Origin: Nocardioides terrigena | GTDB taxonomy: Bacteria; Actinomycetota; Actinomycetes; Propionibacteriales; Nocardioidaceae | Reading direction: 5' to 3' | NCBI RefSeq assembly: GCF_003047265.1 | Contig: NZ_PZYY01000004.1 | Span: 186,001-250,000 of the forward strand | Length of the DNA stretch: 64,000 nt | Shown: in pieces, positions 1 through 7,235 of the stretch | Layout: each line of letters opens with the position of its first letter | How positions within the stretch are numbered: position 1 is the stretch's first letter | Notes under the pieces: generated by a model | The model's input: the letters and a program-made list of their open reading frames with translations, nothing else | Told to the model about the DNA's origin: nothing | Databases searched by the model: none | Made by a program: the position numbers and the translations under genes

Positions 1-595
1 GGACGGCGCCGGCCGGGTCGAGCCCCCCGTAGTACAGGCCGTGCGGGAGCACGACCAGGTTGGCCGCGAACCGGTCGCCGCCCACGTGGCTGACCTCCCA
101 CGTGAGGTCGGGGTGCGCGGCGGCGAGGGCGGCGGCGACGGGCCGGCCCCGCTCGGCGCAGCACGCGTCGTGCCGACCGTGGGTGCAGACGGCGAGCACG
201 GGCTCGGTCATCGGCGCCCAGCCCGGGCGCACGCCGGCACCCAGGGCGGCGAGGTCGAGCTCGGCCACGTCCGCGAGATCGGGCACGGTGGCGCCCTCGG
301 ACCACCCGGCGCCGGTGTGGGCGGCGATCACCCGGTACCCGGGGTGGTCCTCGCCGCTCGTACGGGCGGGTCCACCGCGGTGCCGGCGGGCGAGCAGCAC
401 CCGCACGCCGGTCCCACGCGCGGCCGACGCGAGGTGCGCGCCGAGCCCGTCGGGGAGCCGGGCGTCGCGGAGCGCGTCGACACCCCAGGGACCCGGGTGC
501 TCCAGGAGCAGGAAGGCCGGGAACGTCGAGGCGCTGCCGGGGAGCGGGTCGCCCCGCTCGGCGGCGTCCGCGGCGCACCGGAAGGGCTCAGCCAA
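1..595 (-). CDS. sucrase/ferredoxin-like protein, 3' end outside window
   Basis: The visible part is about 198 codons; the gene runs off the left edge, so its C-terminus is missing. I place the start at the TTG at 595-593, which gives MAEPFRCAADAAERG and overlaps the stop of the upstream oxygenase gene by 8 nt, implying translational coupling. A Cys near residue 7 and the motif THGRHDACCAERGRP around residue 138 are typical of the sucrase/ferredoxin-like (Suc_Fer) family, which has a thioredoxin fold and can bind a [2Fe-2S] cluster. The later stretch EVSHVGGDRFAANLVVLPHG is also family-typical. Its place directly after an iron oxygenase gene suggests, by inference, a role as electron donor or in iron-centre maintenance. 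Family call firm; partner role inferred. Confidence 0.85.
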   Translation of the reverse strand, partial: MAEPFRCAADAAERGDPLPGSASTFPAFLLLEHPGPWGVDALRDARLPDGLGAHLASAARGTGVRVLLARRHRGGPARTSGEDHPGYRVIAAHTGAGWSEGATVPDLADVAELDLAALGAGVRPGWAPMTEPVLAVCTHGRHDACCAERGRPVAAALAAAHPDLTWEVSHVGGDRFAANLVVLPHGLYYGGLDPAGAV

Positions 596-1715
596 CGCGG
601 AGCAACCCCTCGCGGACCAGCCGGCGGGTGAGCACGAGGGCGCTCTCGAGGTCGAGGTGCGCGACCAGGTCGCGGGGGGTGAATGCCTCACGGCGGGCGA
701 CCTCGTCCAGCGCGGGACGGAGGCGGGCCGGGACCACCAGGGACCGGTCGCCGAGCAGCACCCGGATCCGGTCGTCGGGCTCGTCGACCAGGCGGCAGGG
801 CACCCCGGCGCGGCGCTCGAGGATCGAGTCGGGACCGATCCCGTCGGCCAGCGCCACCCGGTCCCGCAGTCCGCCGGCGGACCGGGGCGGCCGGCTGGTG
901 AGGAAGCGTCGTACCTCGGCGTCGGCGCGGGCGTCGGTGTCGACCGCGACCAGTCGGTCGGCCACCCCGCGCAGGTGGTGGCCCAGGCCGGACGACAGGT
1001 CCGCGGGCTCGTCGAGCCACCCGGCGGGCAGGTGGTCGTCGGGGACCTGGGCGACGGCGTCGCGGACGACCCGCTCCACGAGTGCGCGCCAGGTGAGCTG
1101 GTTGATGCCGATCGTCACGTGCAGCGACGCGGTCTGCTGGGCGCGCGCTGCGTGCGGTGTCCCGGTCGGCAGGTAGGCCACGACGCCCGGCTCGAGGAGC
1201 AGGTCCCCGGGACCGTCCGTGCCGTGTACCTCCCACTGCTTGGTCCCGTGGGTCTGGAAGACGAACACGTCGTGGGAGTCGGAGTGCACCGCGAAGCCCT
1301 GCGCACCGGCGGGCGTGAGGTAGGCGTTGGCCTGGCACGGATGGCCCAGCTCCAGCTCGAGCGCGGCGACGAGGTCAGCCAGCGGCGGGTGGTAGCGCTG
1401 CAGCCCCTGCAGCACCACGGTGGCTCCCTCGTCGAAGAGGCCCAGCAGCCGGACCGGGTCGACCAGCCCGGTCAGCGGCTTGCCGGCCAGCGTGCCGCCG
1501 CGGGTGTACGACGACTCGGGCAGCACGCGGCCGTCGCGCGCGACCCGGACGGCCGGGGTCCGCAGGGCGCTGGAGGTGAGCAGTGCGTCGACGTCGTCGA
1601 GCGACAGCAGGCCGACCAGGAGGGACGGGTCGCTGTGGTGGACGTGGACCCGCGACGCCCAGGTCTTCTCTCGGAAGCCCTGGGCGTCGCCGGTCAGCAG
1701 GTCGAGGGCGCTCAG
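588..1715 (-). CDS. JmjC/cupin-like 2-oxoglutarate-dependent oxygenase (ROXA/NO66 type)
   Basis: About 375 residues. The double-stranded beta-helix carries the Fe(II) triad: HSD (His144, Asp146) within GFAVHSDSHDVFVFQ and the distal His188 in PTGTPHAARA. The N-terminal part (LLSLDDVDALLTSSALRTP) and the C-terminal winged-helix-like part resemble bacterial ribosomal-oxygenase relatives, which hydroxylate protein side chains. Between the last upstream in-frame stop and codon 64 there is no ATG, GTG or TTG. The best start is therefore the CTG at 1715-1713, overlapping the stop of the Asp-rich peptide gene (CTGA). The alternative GTG at 1526 would delete conserved residues. The immediate neighbours are a repetitive Asp/Thr/Ser peptide and a ferredoxin-like protein. 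The substrate is not known; the neighbouring peptide or a ribosomal protein are both possible. Confidence 0.85.
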   Translation of the reverse strand: MSALDLLTGDAQGFREKTWASRVHVHHSDPSLLVGLLSLDDVDALLTSSALRTPAVRVARDGRVLPESSYTRGGTLAGKPLTGLVDPVRLLGLFDEGATVVLQGLQRYHPPLADLVAALELELGHPCQANAYLTPAGAQGFAVHSDSHDVFVFQTHGTKQWEVHGTDGPGDLLLEPGVVAYLPTGTPHAARAQQTASLHVTIGINQLTWRALVERVVRDAVAQVPDDHLPAGWLDEPADLSSGLGHHLRGVADRLVAVDTDARADAEVRRFLTSRPPRSAGGLRDRVALADGIGPDSILERRAGVPCRLVDEPDDRIRVLLGDRSLVVPARLRPALDEVARREAFTPRDLVAHLDLESALVLTRRLVREGLLRVG

Positions 1716-1978
1716 AGGGCCGTCCCGTCGGTGCCGTCGGCGTCCGTGCTGTCGCCGTCGGTGGAGTCGGTGCTGTCGCCGTCCGTGCTGTCGGCGTCGG
1801 CGCCGTCGGCGTCAGTGGAGTCGCCGTCGGTCGCGTCGGTGCTGTCGCCGTCGGTCGAGTCACCGTCGGTGCCGTCGGCGTCGCCACCGGGAGCCGGGAC
1901 CGAGCTGTCGCCGGGGGCGGTCAGGCCCTCGGTGGTCATGTCGTCGTCGCCGAGCGGGGCGTCGGGAGTCGTCGTCAT
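1712..1978 (-). CDS. 88-residue Asp/Thr/Ser-rich repeat peptide
   Basis: It starts at ATG 1978-1976 (MTTTPDAPLGDDDMTTEG) behind a strong GAGGAGG ribosome site. Residues about 32-86 are almost only D, T, S, G and A, built on iterations of TDGDSTD and variants. There is no signal peptide, Cys or membrane segment. Its stop overlaps the putative CTG start of the oxygenase gene, so the two should be co-translated. The composition is extreme compared with its neighbours and the charge strongly negative. I do not recognise a family. The coupling to a side-chain hydroxylase makes it a candidate substrate (Asp hydroxylation), but it could also be a disordered acidic chaperone-like or metal-binding peptide. 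Confidence 0.7.
   Translation of the reverse strand: MTTTPDAPLGDDDMTTEGLTAPGDSSVPAPGGDADGTDGDSTDGDSTDATDGDSTDADGADADSTDGDSTDSTDGDSTDADGTDGTAL
1726..1882. repeat. short tandem repeats inside the Asp-rich peptide gene
   Basis: Imperfect repetition of units such as GTCGCCGTCGGTGGAGTCG and GTCGGTGCTGTCGCCGTCC encodes the TDGDSTD-type peptide repeats on the minus strand. The period is a multiple of three (mainly 9, 15 and 18 nt), so copy number can vary without breaking the frame. It is coding, not a CRISPR or intergenic array. Confidence 0.8.
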
Positions 1979-2030
1979 CGTCGTACCTCCTCTACTCACC
2001 TGGCCGGCGGCGGTTCCGCCTCCAGGTCGG

Positions 2031-2891
2031 TCAGTCTGCTGTGTGTCCGGGAGCCACTCCCACACCCTTGCGGGTGCGCGGGTCCTCGACAAGGGAGTCG
2101 CCCGTCACGTCGGCAACCTGAGCTCGCGCAGGGGGGGCGCCGGCCAACGACTCGAGGGGGCGGCGGACCTGGCCGTCCATCCCGGTGGCCTCCGAGATCG
2201 TGCCCCGCAACGGCTTCTTCACCACCACGGACACGACCTGCTGCTCGGCCCGCTCGACCACCGTGCGGCGGACGATCGACAGGCCCTGGACCCAGTCCCG
2301 GTAGGCGTCGACCCGGTCCTGGATGCGGCGAAGCACGCCCGCGAGGCGCTGGACCAGCGCCGCGATCCGCGACCCGGTGACCGCGGCCTTCGCCGCCGCC
2401 GACGCGGCGCCGGCGAGGGTGGACGCACCGAGGGTCACCAGCCCGGTCACCGCCGACACCGCGAGGGTGAGGGCGGCCCACTCGAGCAGCTCCCGGACCA
2501 GGTCGCGCACCAGCCGCTCGGTCTCGTGCACGGCCGAGGCAGCCTCGTCGAGACAGTCACCGACGTCGAGCGACCGGTCGGCGAGCTCCTCGAGCCCGCG
2601 GCCGACCTCCACGCCGGCGACGGTCCAGCTGCCCGCGGCCAACCCGACCCAGCCGACCCCCGTGTCCTCGACGGTGCGGTGCTGGCGGTGTCCCAGGTCG
2701 TCGAGGTGTCGACCCATCGACCGCCACCGGTCGGCCGCCTCCCGCACCGCCTCGTGGTCGCCGACGAGGGAGTCCCACTGATCGAGGAGCGGCTGCACCA
2801 GGGGTCGGACGATGTCGCGCACCTCGCCTGGCAAGGCAGCGAGCAGGGCCACCGACTCGAGCAGGGTCCCGCTCGAGGCCACCCCGGTCAT
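2031..2891 (-). CDS. WXG100/T7SS-like protein with central hydrophobic segment
   Basis: 286 residues beginning MTGVASSGTLLES. The first ~110 residues form a helical region with the Trp-rich turn DRWRSMGRHLDDLG, like N-terminal domains of actinobacterial type VII secretion substrates. Residues about 138-185 are Ala/Gly/Val/Leu-rich and could be one or two membrane-associated helices. The C-terminal ~90 residues are polar and basic/acidic, with no toxin domain that I recognise. The preceding gene (10 nt upstream) is a shorter helical protein, matching the common pairing of a small EspC/ESAT-6-like protein with a larger partner. No secretion machinery is visible in the window. The T7SS relationship is an inference from layout and helix pattern. 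Confidence 0.65.
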   Translation of the reverse strand: MTGVASSGTLLESVALLAALPGEVRDIVRPLVQPLLDQWDSLVGDHEAVREAADRWRSMGRHLDDLGHRQHRTVEDTGVGWVGLAAGSWTVAGVEVGRGLEELADRSLDVGDCLDEAASAVHETERLVRDLVRELLEWAALTLAVSAVTGLVTLGASTLAGAASAAAKAAVTGSRIAALVQRLAGVLRRIQDRVDAYRDWVQGLSIVRRTVVERAEQQVVSVVVKKPLRGTISEATGMDGQVRRPLESLAGAPPARAQVADVTGDSLVEDPRTRKGVGVAPGHTAD

Positions 2892-2901
2892 GCCACCCCC
2901 C

Positions 2902-3243
2902 TCATGCCAGGGCTCCCCGGATCGACTCGAAGCGGTCGGCGACGTCCTCGTCGACCGAGCGGACCTCGTTGCGGAACGCGCGCAGCGTCTCGTGCAGCTC
3001 CTGGCAGCGATGGGCCTGGTCCCAGAGCCGGCGACGGGTCGCCTCGTCGGCCCGGTCGACCGCCGCGAGGAGCTCCTCGCTCGGCAGGATCCGCCCGAGC
3101 GCGGCCGCGGGCAGCGCGGTCGCCCGGCGCTCGTCCTGGGCCCGGATCAGCTCGTTGCGCACGGCGCGCTCCTCGGCGGCGGCGCGGGACAGCACGTCGT
3201 ACTCCACCCGCATCAGCCCGCCGGTCTGCTCACTCGGCCACAT
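2902..3243 (-). CDS. small helical protein, EspC/WXG100-like
   Basis: 113 residues starting at ATG 3243-3241 (MWPSEQTGGLMRVEYD) after a GGGAGGAGCAGG ribosome site. The sequence is predicted to be almost entirely helical and charged (ELIRAQDERRATALPAA, RRRLWDQAHRCQELHETLR), with no membrane segment. Size, helix content and its place just upstream of a larger helical protein fit the small partner of a type VII-secretion-like pair; a Trp-X-Gly turn is not obvious. It heads the minus-strand gene set that continues to the window edge. Confidence 0.6.
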   Translation of the reverse strand: MWPSEQTGGLMRVEYDVLSRAAAEERAVRNELIRAQDERRATALPAAALGRILPSEELLAAVDRADEATRRRLWDQAHRCQELHETLRAFRNEVRSVDEDVADRFESIRGALA

Positions 3244-3400
3244 CCCCTGCTCCTCCCTCGTGTCGATGGGACCACGCTGCCCGACGGGAGGGACGGCCGC
3301 GCTGACGAGGCTGCCACCTGTGGAGGAGGGAGACCGATCCACGGGTGGTGGACGACAAGCGGTCCGGGCCGTCGTACCGCAGCGCTCCTAGGGTGGGGGC

Positions 3401-3718
3401 ATGACCACTGACGTGACCCTGGCCGGCGACCGCTTCGAGATCACGGTCGACGGCACCCGAGCCGGCCTGACGCAGTTCGTCGACGTCGACGGTCGGCGCA
3501 TCTTCTTCCACACCGAGGTCGGTGACGAGTTCGAGGGGCAGGGGCTCGCCGGCGAGCTGGTCGCCCGCGCGCTCGACGCCACCCGCGAGGCCGGGTTGCG
3601 CGTCGTACCCGTGTGCCCCTACGTCAAGCGGTTCGTGGGCAAGCACGAGGAGTACGCCGACCTGGTCGACCCGGTCACGCCTGACGCGGTCGCCGCGGTC
3701 CGGGCCTCCCAGGCCTGA
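3401..3718 (+). CDS. GNAT-like N-acetyltransferase (YjdJ type)
   Basis: 105 residues. The small single-domain form is typical of the YjdJ/Gtn-like GNAT subgroup. The core is FFHTEVGDEFEGQGLAGELV (acetyl-CoA pyrophosphate loop QGLAGEL) followed by the helix and PVCPYVKRFVGKH, the family hallmark. The enzyme presumably acetylates a small amine or protein lysine, or acts non-enzymatically; the substrate is unknown. The ATG at 3401 is the only good start. The gene is divergent from the T7SS-like pair, sharing the 157-nt region 3244-3400. Confidence 0.9.
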   Translation: MTTDVTLAGDRFEITVDGTRAGLTQFVDVDGRRIFFHTEVGDEFEGQGLAGELVARALDATREAGLRVVPVCPYVKRFVGKHEEYADLVDPVTPDAVAAVRASQA

Positions 3719-3727
3719 GGCAGCGGG

Positions 3728-4918
3728 TCAGCCGACCGCCAGCAGGTCGGCCTCGTCGGCGGTCGTCACGGGAGCACGCCGTGCAGCCCGGTCCGCCACG
3801 AGCAGCACCACGAGCGCGGCCGCGGAGAGGCCGGCACCGACCCACAGGGGCGAGGTGTAGCCGAGGCCCGCGGTGATGGTGAGCCCGCCGAGCCAGGCCC
3901 CGAACGCGTTGCCGACGTTGAAGGCCGCGATGTTGGAGCCGGACGCCAGGGTCGGGGCACTGCCGGCGTACGTCATGATCCGCATCTGCAGCCCGGGCAC
4001 GGTGGCGAAGCCGAAGCCGCCCATCAGCACGAGGCTCACCACGGTCAGCGCCTGCGAGCCCGCGGTCAGCGCGAACCCGGCCAGGACGACGGTGAGCCCG
4101 GCCAGCACCACGGCCAGGGTGCGCGGGACCGAGCGGTCCGCGGCGCGACCACCGCGCCAGTTGCCGACGAACAGCCCGCCGCCGAAGAGGACCAGGAGCC
4201 ACGGCACGCTGCTCGAGGCGAAGCCGGAGACCTCGGTGAGCGTGTAGGCGATGTAGGTGAAGGCACCGAACATGCCGCCGAAGCCGAGCGTGGTGACGGC
4301 GAGCGACAGCCACACCTGGCCGGAGCGGAAGGCGCCGACCTCCCCGCGCAGCCCGGCGCCGCTGCGGTCGACGGGCTGGCTGGGCACCAGCGTGGCCATG
4401 CCGACGAGGGCCACGAGGCCGATGACGGTGATCGCCCAGAAGGTGGAACGCCAGCCGAGCTGCTGGCCGAGGAACGTCCCGAGCGGCACGCCGAGGACGT
4501 TGGCACTGGTGAGTCCCGCGAACATCAGGGCGATGGCGCCCGCGCGCTTCTCGGGGGCCACCAGGTTGGCGGCGACCACGGAGCCGATGCCGAAGAACGC
4601 GCCGTGGGTGAGCGCGGCGAGGATGCGGCCGAGGAGCATCGCCTCGTACGTCGTGGCGAGGGCCGAGACCAGGTTGCCGGCGATGAACAACACCATCAGC
4701 GCCGTCAGCACGTGCTTGCGGTTGAACCGGGTGACGGCGGCGGTGAGGCCGATCGCGCCCACAGCGACGCTGAGGGCGTAGCCGGAGATGAGCCAGCCGG
4801 CCGTCGCCTCGTCGACGCGGAAGTCGGCGGCGACCTCGGGGAGCAGGCCGGCGATCACGAACTCGGTGAGCCCGATGCCGAAGCCTCCGATGGCCAGGGC
4901 GAGGAGGGCGAGGGGCAT
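3728..4918 (-). CDS. MFS drug/arabinose-type efflux transporter
   Basis: 396 residues with twelve predicted membrane helices. It starts at ATG 4918-4916 (MPLALLALAIGGFGIGLTEF) after the ribosome site GGAAGGAA. The first helix motif FGIGLTEFVIAGLLP and the loop GRILAALTHGAFFGIG are typical of the AraJ/chloramphenicol-efflux branch of the major facilitator superfamily. It presumably exports a hydrophobic small molecule by proton antiport. It is divergent from a MarR regulator across a 64-bp dyad, so MarR-controlled efflux is likely. Its stop lies 9 nt after the end of the convergent GNAT gene. Confidence 0.9.
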   Translation of the reverse strand: MPLALLALAIGGFGIGLTEFVIAGLLPEVAADFRVDEATAGWLISGYALSVAVGAIGLTAAVTRFNRKHVLTALMVLFIAGNLVSALATTYEAMLLGRILAALTHGAFFGIGSVVAANLVAPEKRAGAIALMFAGLTSANVLGVPLGTFLGQQLGWRSTFWAITVIGLVALVGMATLVPSQPVDRSGAGLRGEVGAFRSGQVWLSLAVTTLGFGGMFGAFTYIAYTLTEVSGFASSSVPWLLVLFGGGLFVGNWRGGRAADRSVPRTLAVVLAGLTVVLAGFALTAGSQALTVVSLVLMGGFGFATVPGLQMRIMTYAGSAPTLASGSNIAAFNVGNAFGAWLGGLTITAGLGYTSPLWVGAGLSAAALVVLLVADRAARRAPVTTADEADLLAVG

Positions 4919-4934
4919 GACGTTCCTTCCAGAA

Positions 4935-4998
4935 GCAATAGTCCGCGTGTGCAACTAACGGCGTGATCACGAAACTAGTTGCACACGCTGACTATTGC
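4935..4998. promoter_or_regulatory. 64-bp dyad operator between MFS and MarR genes
   Basis: The arms 4935-4957 and 4976-4998 are inverted copies of 23 nt with one mismatch, and the centre holds the perfect 10-bp palindrome CGTGATCACG (4962-4971) on the same symmetry axis. Each arm carries a TAGTTGCACACG half and a CAATAGTC half. It sits 16 nt upstream of the transporter start and 68 nt upstream of the MarR start, so one protein could control both directions. The direct owner is presumably the adjacent MarR regulator (inference). Confidence 0.8.
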
Positions 4999-5066
4999 AA
5001 GCGGCGGCTACGATGGGGCGCGTCACATCGACCCACCGTCAGTCCACCCACCGTCCGGAGGAATCC

Positions 5067-5516
5067 ATGGGCATCGCCGACGACGCCGTCGAGATCCGCG
5101 CCCAGGGCTGGCGCACCCTCGCCGCCCTGCACGGCCTCATCGAGGCAGCCCTCGAGCGCGAGCTGAGCAGCGCCCATCAGCTCTCGGTCGTGGAGTTCAC
5201 GGTGCTCGACGCCCTGTCGCGCCAGGACGGCTGGCACATGCGCATGAGCCAGCTGGCCCGCGCCGCGGCGCTCTCCGGCAGTGCCGCCACCCGGCTCGTC
5301 AACCGGCTCGAGGACCGTGGCCTGCTCACCCGGATCATCTGCGCGGACGACCGGCGGGGGATCTACACCGAGCTGACGGCGGACGGACGTCGCCTGCTCG
5401 ACCGGGCCCGACCGACGCACGACCGCACCCTCGAGGCGGCCATGGCCGACGCGGGCGAGCGGCCCGAGCTCAGGTCGCTCGTCGACGCGCTGCACCGCCT
5501 GCCGGCCCCGGCCTGA
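5067..5516 (+). CDS. MarR-family transcriptional regulator
   Basis: 149 residues from ATG 5067 (MGIADDAVEIRAQGWRTL), preceded by CCGGAGGAAT. The winged helix spans about residues 35-105: the recognition region MSQLARAAALSGSAATRLVNRLEDRGLL is followed by the wing ICADDRRGIYTELTADGRRLL. The typical MarR size and divergence from an efflux gene suggest ligand-relieved repression of that transporter and of itself through the dyad at 4935-4998. Upstream in-frame starts exist, but the chosen one has by far the best ribosome site. Confidence 0.92.
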   Translation: MGIADDAVEIRAQGWRTLAALHGLIEAALERELSSAHQLSVVEFTVLDALSRQDGWHMRMSQLARAAALSGSAATRLVNRLEDRGLLTRIICADDRRGIYTELTADGRRLLDRARPTHDRTLEAAMADAGERPELRSLVDALHRLPAPA

Positions 5517-5558
5517 CCGCGGCGCTCCCGCGGGCGTCGTACGGCCCGCACTTCTCGC

Positions 5559-5625
5559 GGGGTAGTCCGTGACGAACGGACCCCAGAATCGCGGTGCGAG
5601 GGGTCCGATCGTCACGGACTACCCC
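5559..5625. terminator. large nested hairpin between convergent genes
   Basis: The outer stem pairs 5559-5575 with 5609-5625 over 17 perfect base pairs. After one unpaired A on each side, an inner 8-bp stem pairs 5577-5584 (CGGACCCC) with 5600-5607 (GGGGTCCG), leaving a 15-nt loop. It lies between the ends of marR (5516) and the dinB-like gene (5640) and could stop transcription from both sides, although no U-tract follows. It could also be a mobile palindromic repeat; no second copy is seen here. Confidence 0.65.
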
Positions 5626-5639
5626 GAGATTGAGGCAGG

Positions 5640-6215
5640 TCAGCGGGTCCAGTCGTCCGGCGGGTCCTCGCCGGTGACCCCGTCGACGGACTCGCGGAGC
5701 AGGTCGGCGTGCCCGGTGTGCCGGCCGTACTCCTCGAGGAGGTCGAAGAGCAGCCGGCGCAGGCTGGCGTGGTGGCCGTTGCCGTCGTCCACGTGGCACA
5801 CGAAGTCGAGGCCGCCCTCGTCCAGCGCAGCGGCGATGCGGGCGTCGGCGCGCTCGACCGCGTCGTCGTACAGGCGGTAGAGCTCGTCGGGCGCGAAGCT
5901 GCCGGCACTGGTGAACTCCCAGTCGTCGGTGCCGTCGTGGCCCAGCGAGCGCCAGGGCTCGACGAGCTGCTTGCCGCGCAGCTTGGTGGTGAACATGTAG
6001 TCCTCCACCATCGCCAGGTGCAGCAGCAGGCCCCCGAGGGTCAGCGCGGAGGGTCCGAGGGTCGCGGCCAGCCCGGCCGCGTCGAGGTGGCCCGCCTTCC
6101 AGCGGAACGTCGTCCGCATCCGGGTGATCGCCCCCAGGAGGTGCTCGGTCTCGGTGCCCGCGACCGGCGGCTCCCAGGGCGGCGGGGTCCAGCCGGAGGT
6201 GCAGGAGGTCGTCAT
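5640..6215 (-). CDS. DinB/DUF664 family protein
   Basis: 191 residues, a four-helix bundle of the DinB/YfiT superfamily. The family's metal-site histidines are visible in GGLLLHLAMVEDYMFT and in EEYGRHTGHADLLRESVDG, a canonical C-terminal motif (HxxHAxxLRE type). Actinobacterial members are often thiol-dependent (mycothiol) transferases, but the substrate cannot be read here. The ATG at 6215 is preferred; a GTG nine nt upstream is possible. It is divergent from a WYL regulator, which is a likely controller. Confidence 0.88.
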   Translation of the reverse strand: MTTSCTSGWTPPPWEPPVAGTETEHLLGAITRMRTTFRWKAGHLDAAGLAATLGPSALTLGGLLLHLAMVEDYMFTTKLRGKQLVEPWRSLGHDGTDDWEFTSAGSFAPDELYRLYDDAVERADARIAAALDEGGLDFVCHVDDGNGHHASLRRLLFDLLEEYGRHTGHADLLRESVDGVTGEDPPDDWTR

Positions 6216-6277
6216 GTCGACCACGGTAGGACCGGTTCCGGACGGATCGCGTCCGCTGGGCGTGGGATCCTGCGGGG

Positions 6278-7222
6278 GTGGACGACACCAACCCCACCGC
6301 GCGGGCCCTGCTCGCGCTCGACCTCATCCAGTCCAGCCCCGGCATCGGCGCGGTCGAGCTGGGCGAGCGGCTCGGGGTCTCCGACCGGGCGGCGCGCCGC
6401 TACGTGAGCATCCTGCGCGCCGCGGGGATCGACATCGACAGCAGCCGGGGGCAGTACGGCGGCTACCGGGTGGCCCGGGCGCTGCGGCTCCCCCCGCTGC
6501 GCTTCAGCGCCGCCGAGGCCCTCGGCCTGGTGATGGCCGCGCTCGACGGGCACCACCCCGCGAGCGATCCGACCGACCTCGTCGGCTCGGCTCTCGGCAA
6601 GCTCATCGCCGCACTGCCGGACACGGTCGCCGCGCAGGCCGAGGCCGTACGCCGCACGGCCGCCGCGGTGCCCGACCGCTCCGCCGTCCGGCCCGATCCC
6701 GCCGTCATCACCACCCTCGTCCGGGCTGCGTCCACGAGCCGGCAGGTGTCGATCGGTTACCGCTCCGAGGCCGGCCGCGAGTGGGAGAGCGTGGTCGACC
6801 CGTGGGCCATCGTGGTGCGCCACGGTCGGTGGTACCTGCTGTGCTGGTCGCACCACTCGGGCGCCACCCGCGCCTACCGGATCGACCGAGTGACCGGCGC
6901 GCGGGTCCTCGACGCGGGCTTCCGTCCACCCCAGGACCTGGACCCGGTCGCCGCCCTCGAGGAGCACCTGGCGACCGGCTGGGACCACCCGGTCGAGGTG
7001 GTCATCGAGGCGCCGCTCGAGCGGATCGGCTGGCTGCCCCGGCACCTCGGCCGGCTCGAGGCGATGGACGAGTCGACCACCCGGCTGACGGGCAGCACGA
7101 GCAACGCCGCGTCGTACGCCGAGGGGCTGGCGCTGCTGCCCGTCCCGTTCCGAGTCGTGGCCGGCGACGAGGTCCGCGAGGCCGTCCGCGAGCTCGGCCG
7201 GCGCCTGCTCGCTGCGGGCTGA
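6278..7222 (+). CDS. WYL-domain transcriptional regulator
   Basis: 314 residues, GTG start. An N-terminal winged helix (residues 5-60; AVELGERLGVSDRAARRYVSILRAAG) is followed by the WYL sensor domain (about 135-215) containing GRWYLLCWSHHSGATRAYRIDRV and then the WCX C-terminal extension. WYL proteins bind nucleic acid or nucleotide-like ligands and regulate many pathways, including DNA damage and phage defence. Here the only evident neighbour target is the divergent DinB-like gene 62 nt away. Confidence 0.93.
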   Translation: MDDTNPTARALLALDLIQSSPGIGAVELGERLGVSDRAARRYVSILRAAGIDIDSSRGQYGGYRVARALRLPPLRFSAAEALGLVMAALDGHHPASDPTDLVGSALGKLIAALPDTVAAQAEAVRRTAAAVPDRSAVRPDPAVITTLVRAASTSRQVSIGYRSEAGREWESVVDPWAIVVRHGRWYLLCWSHHSGATRAYRIDRVTGARVLDAGFRPPQDLDPVAALEEHLATGWDHPVEVVIEAPLERIGWLPRHLGRLEAMDESTTRLTGSTSNAASYAEGLALLPVPFRVVAGDEVREAVRELGRRLLAAG

Positions 7223-7235
7223 CGCCGGGGTCCGT

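Noticed and set aside
1726..1882. Repeats considered as a CRISPR array
   Set aside because: Units are short, contiguous, in-frame and coding; no unique spacers and no cas genes.
60..3305. 1081-codon plus-strand open frame
   Set aside because: Opposite strand of five real minus-strand genes; Pro/Gly/Arg-rich with no domain, a normal side effect of very high G+C.
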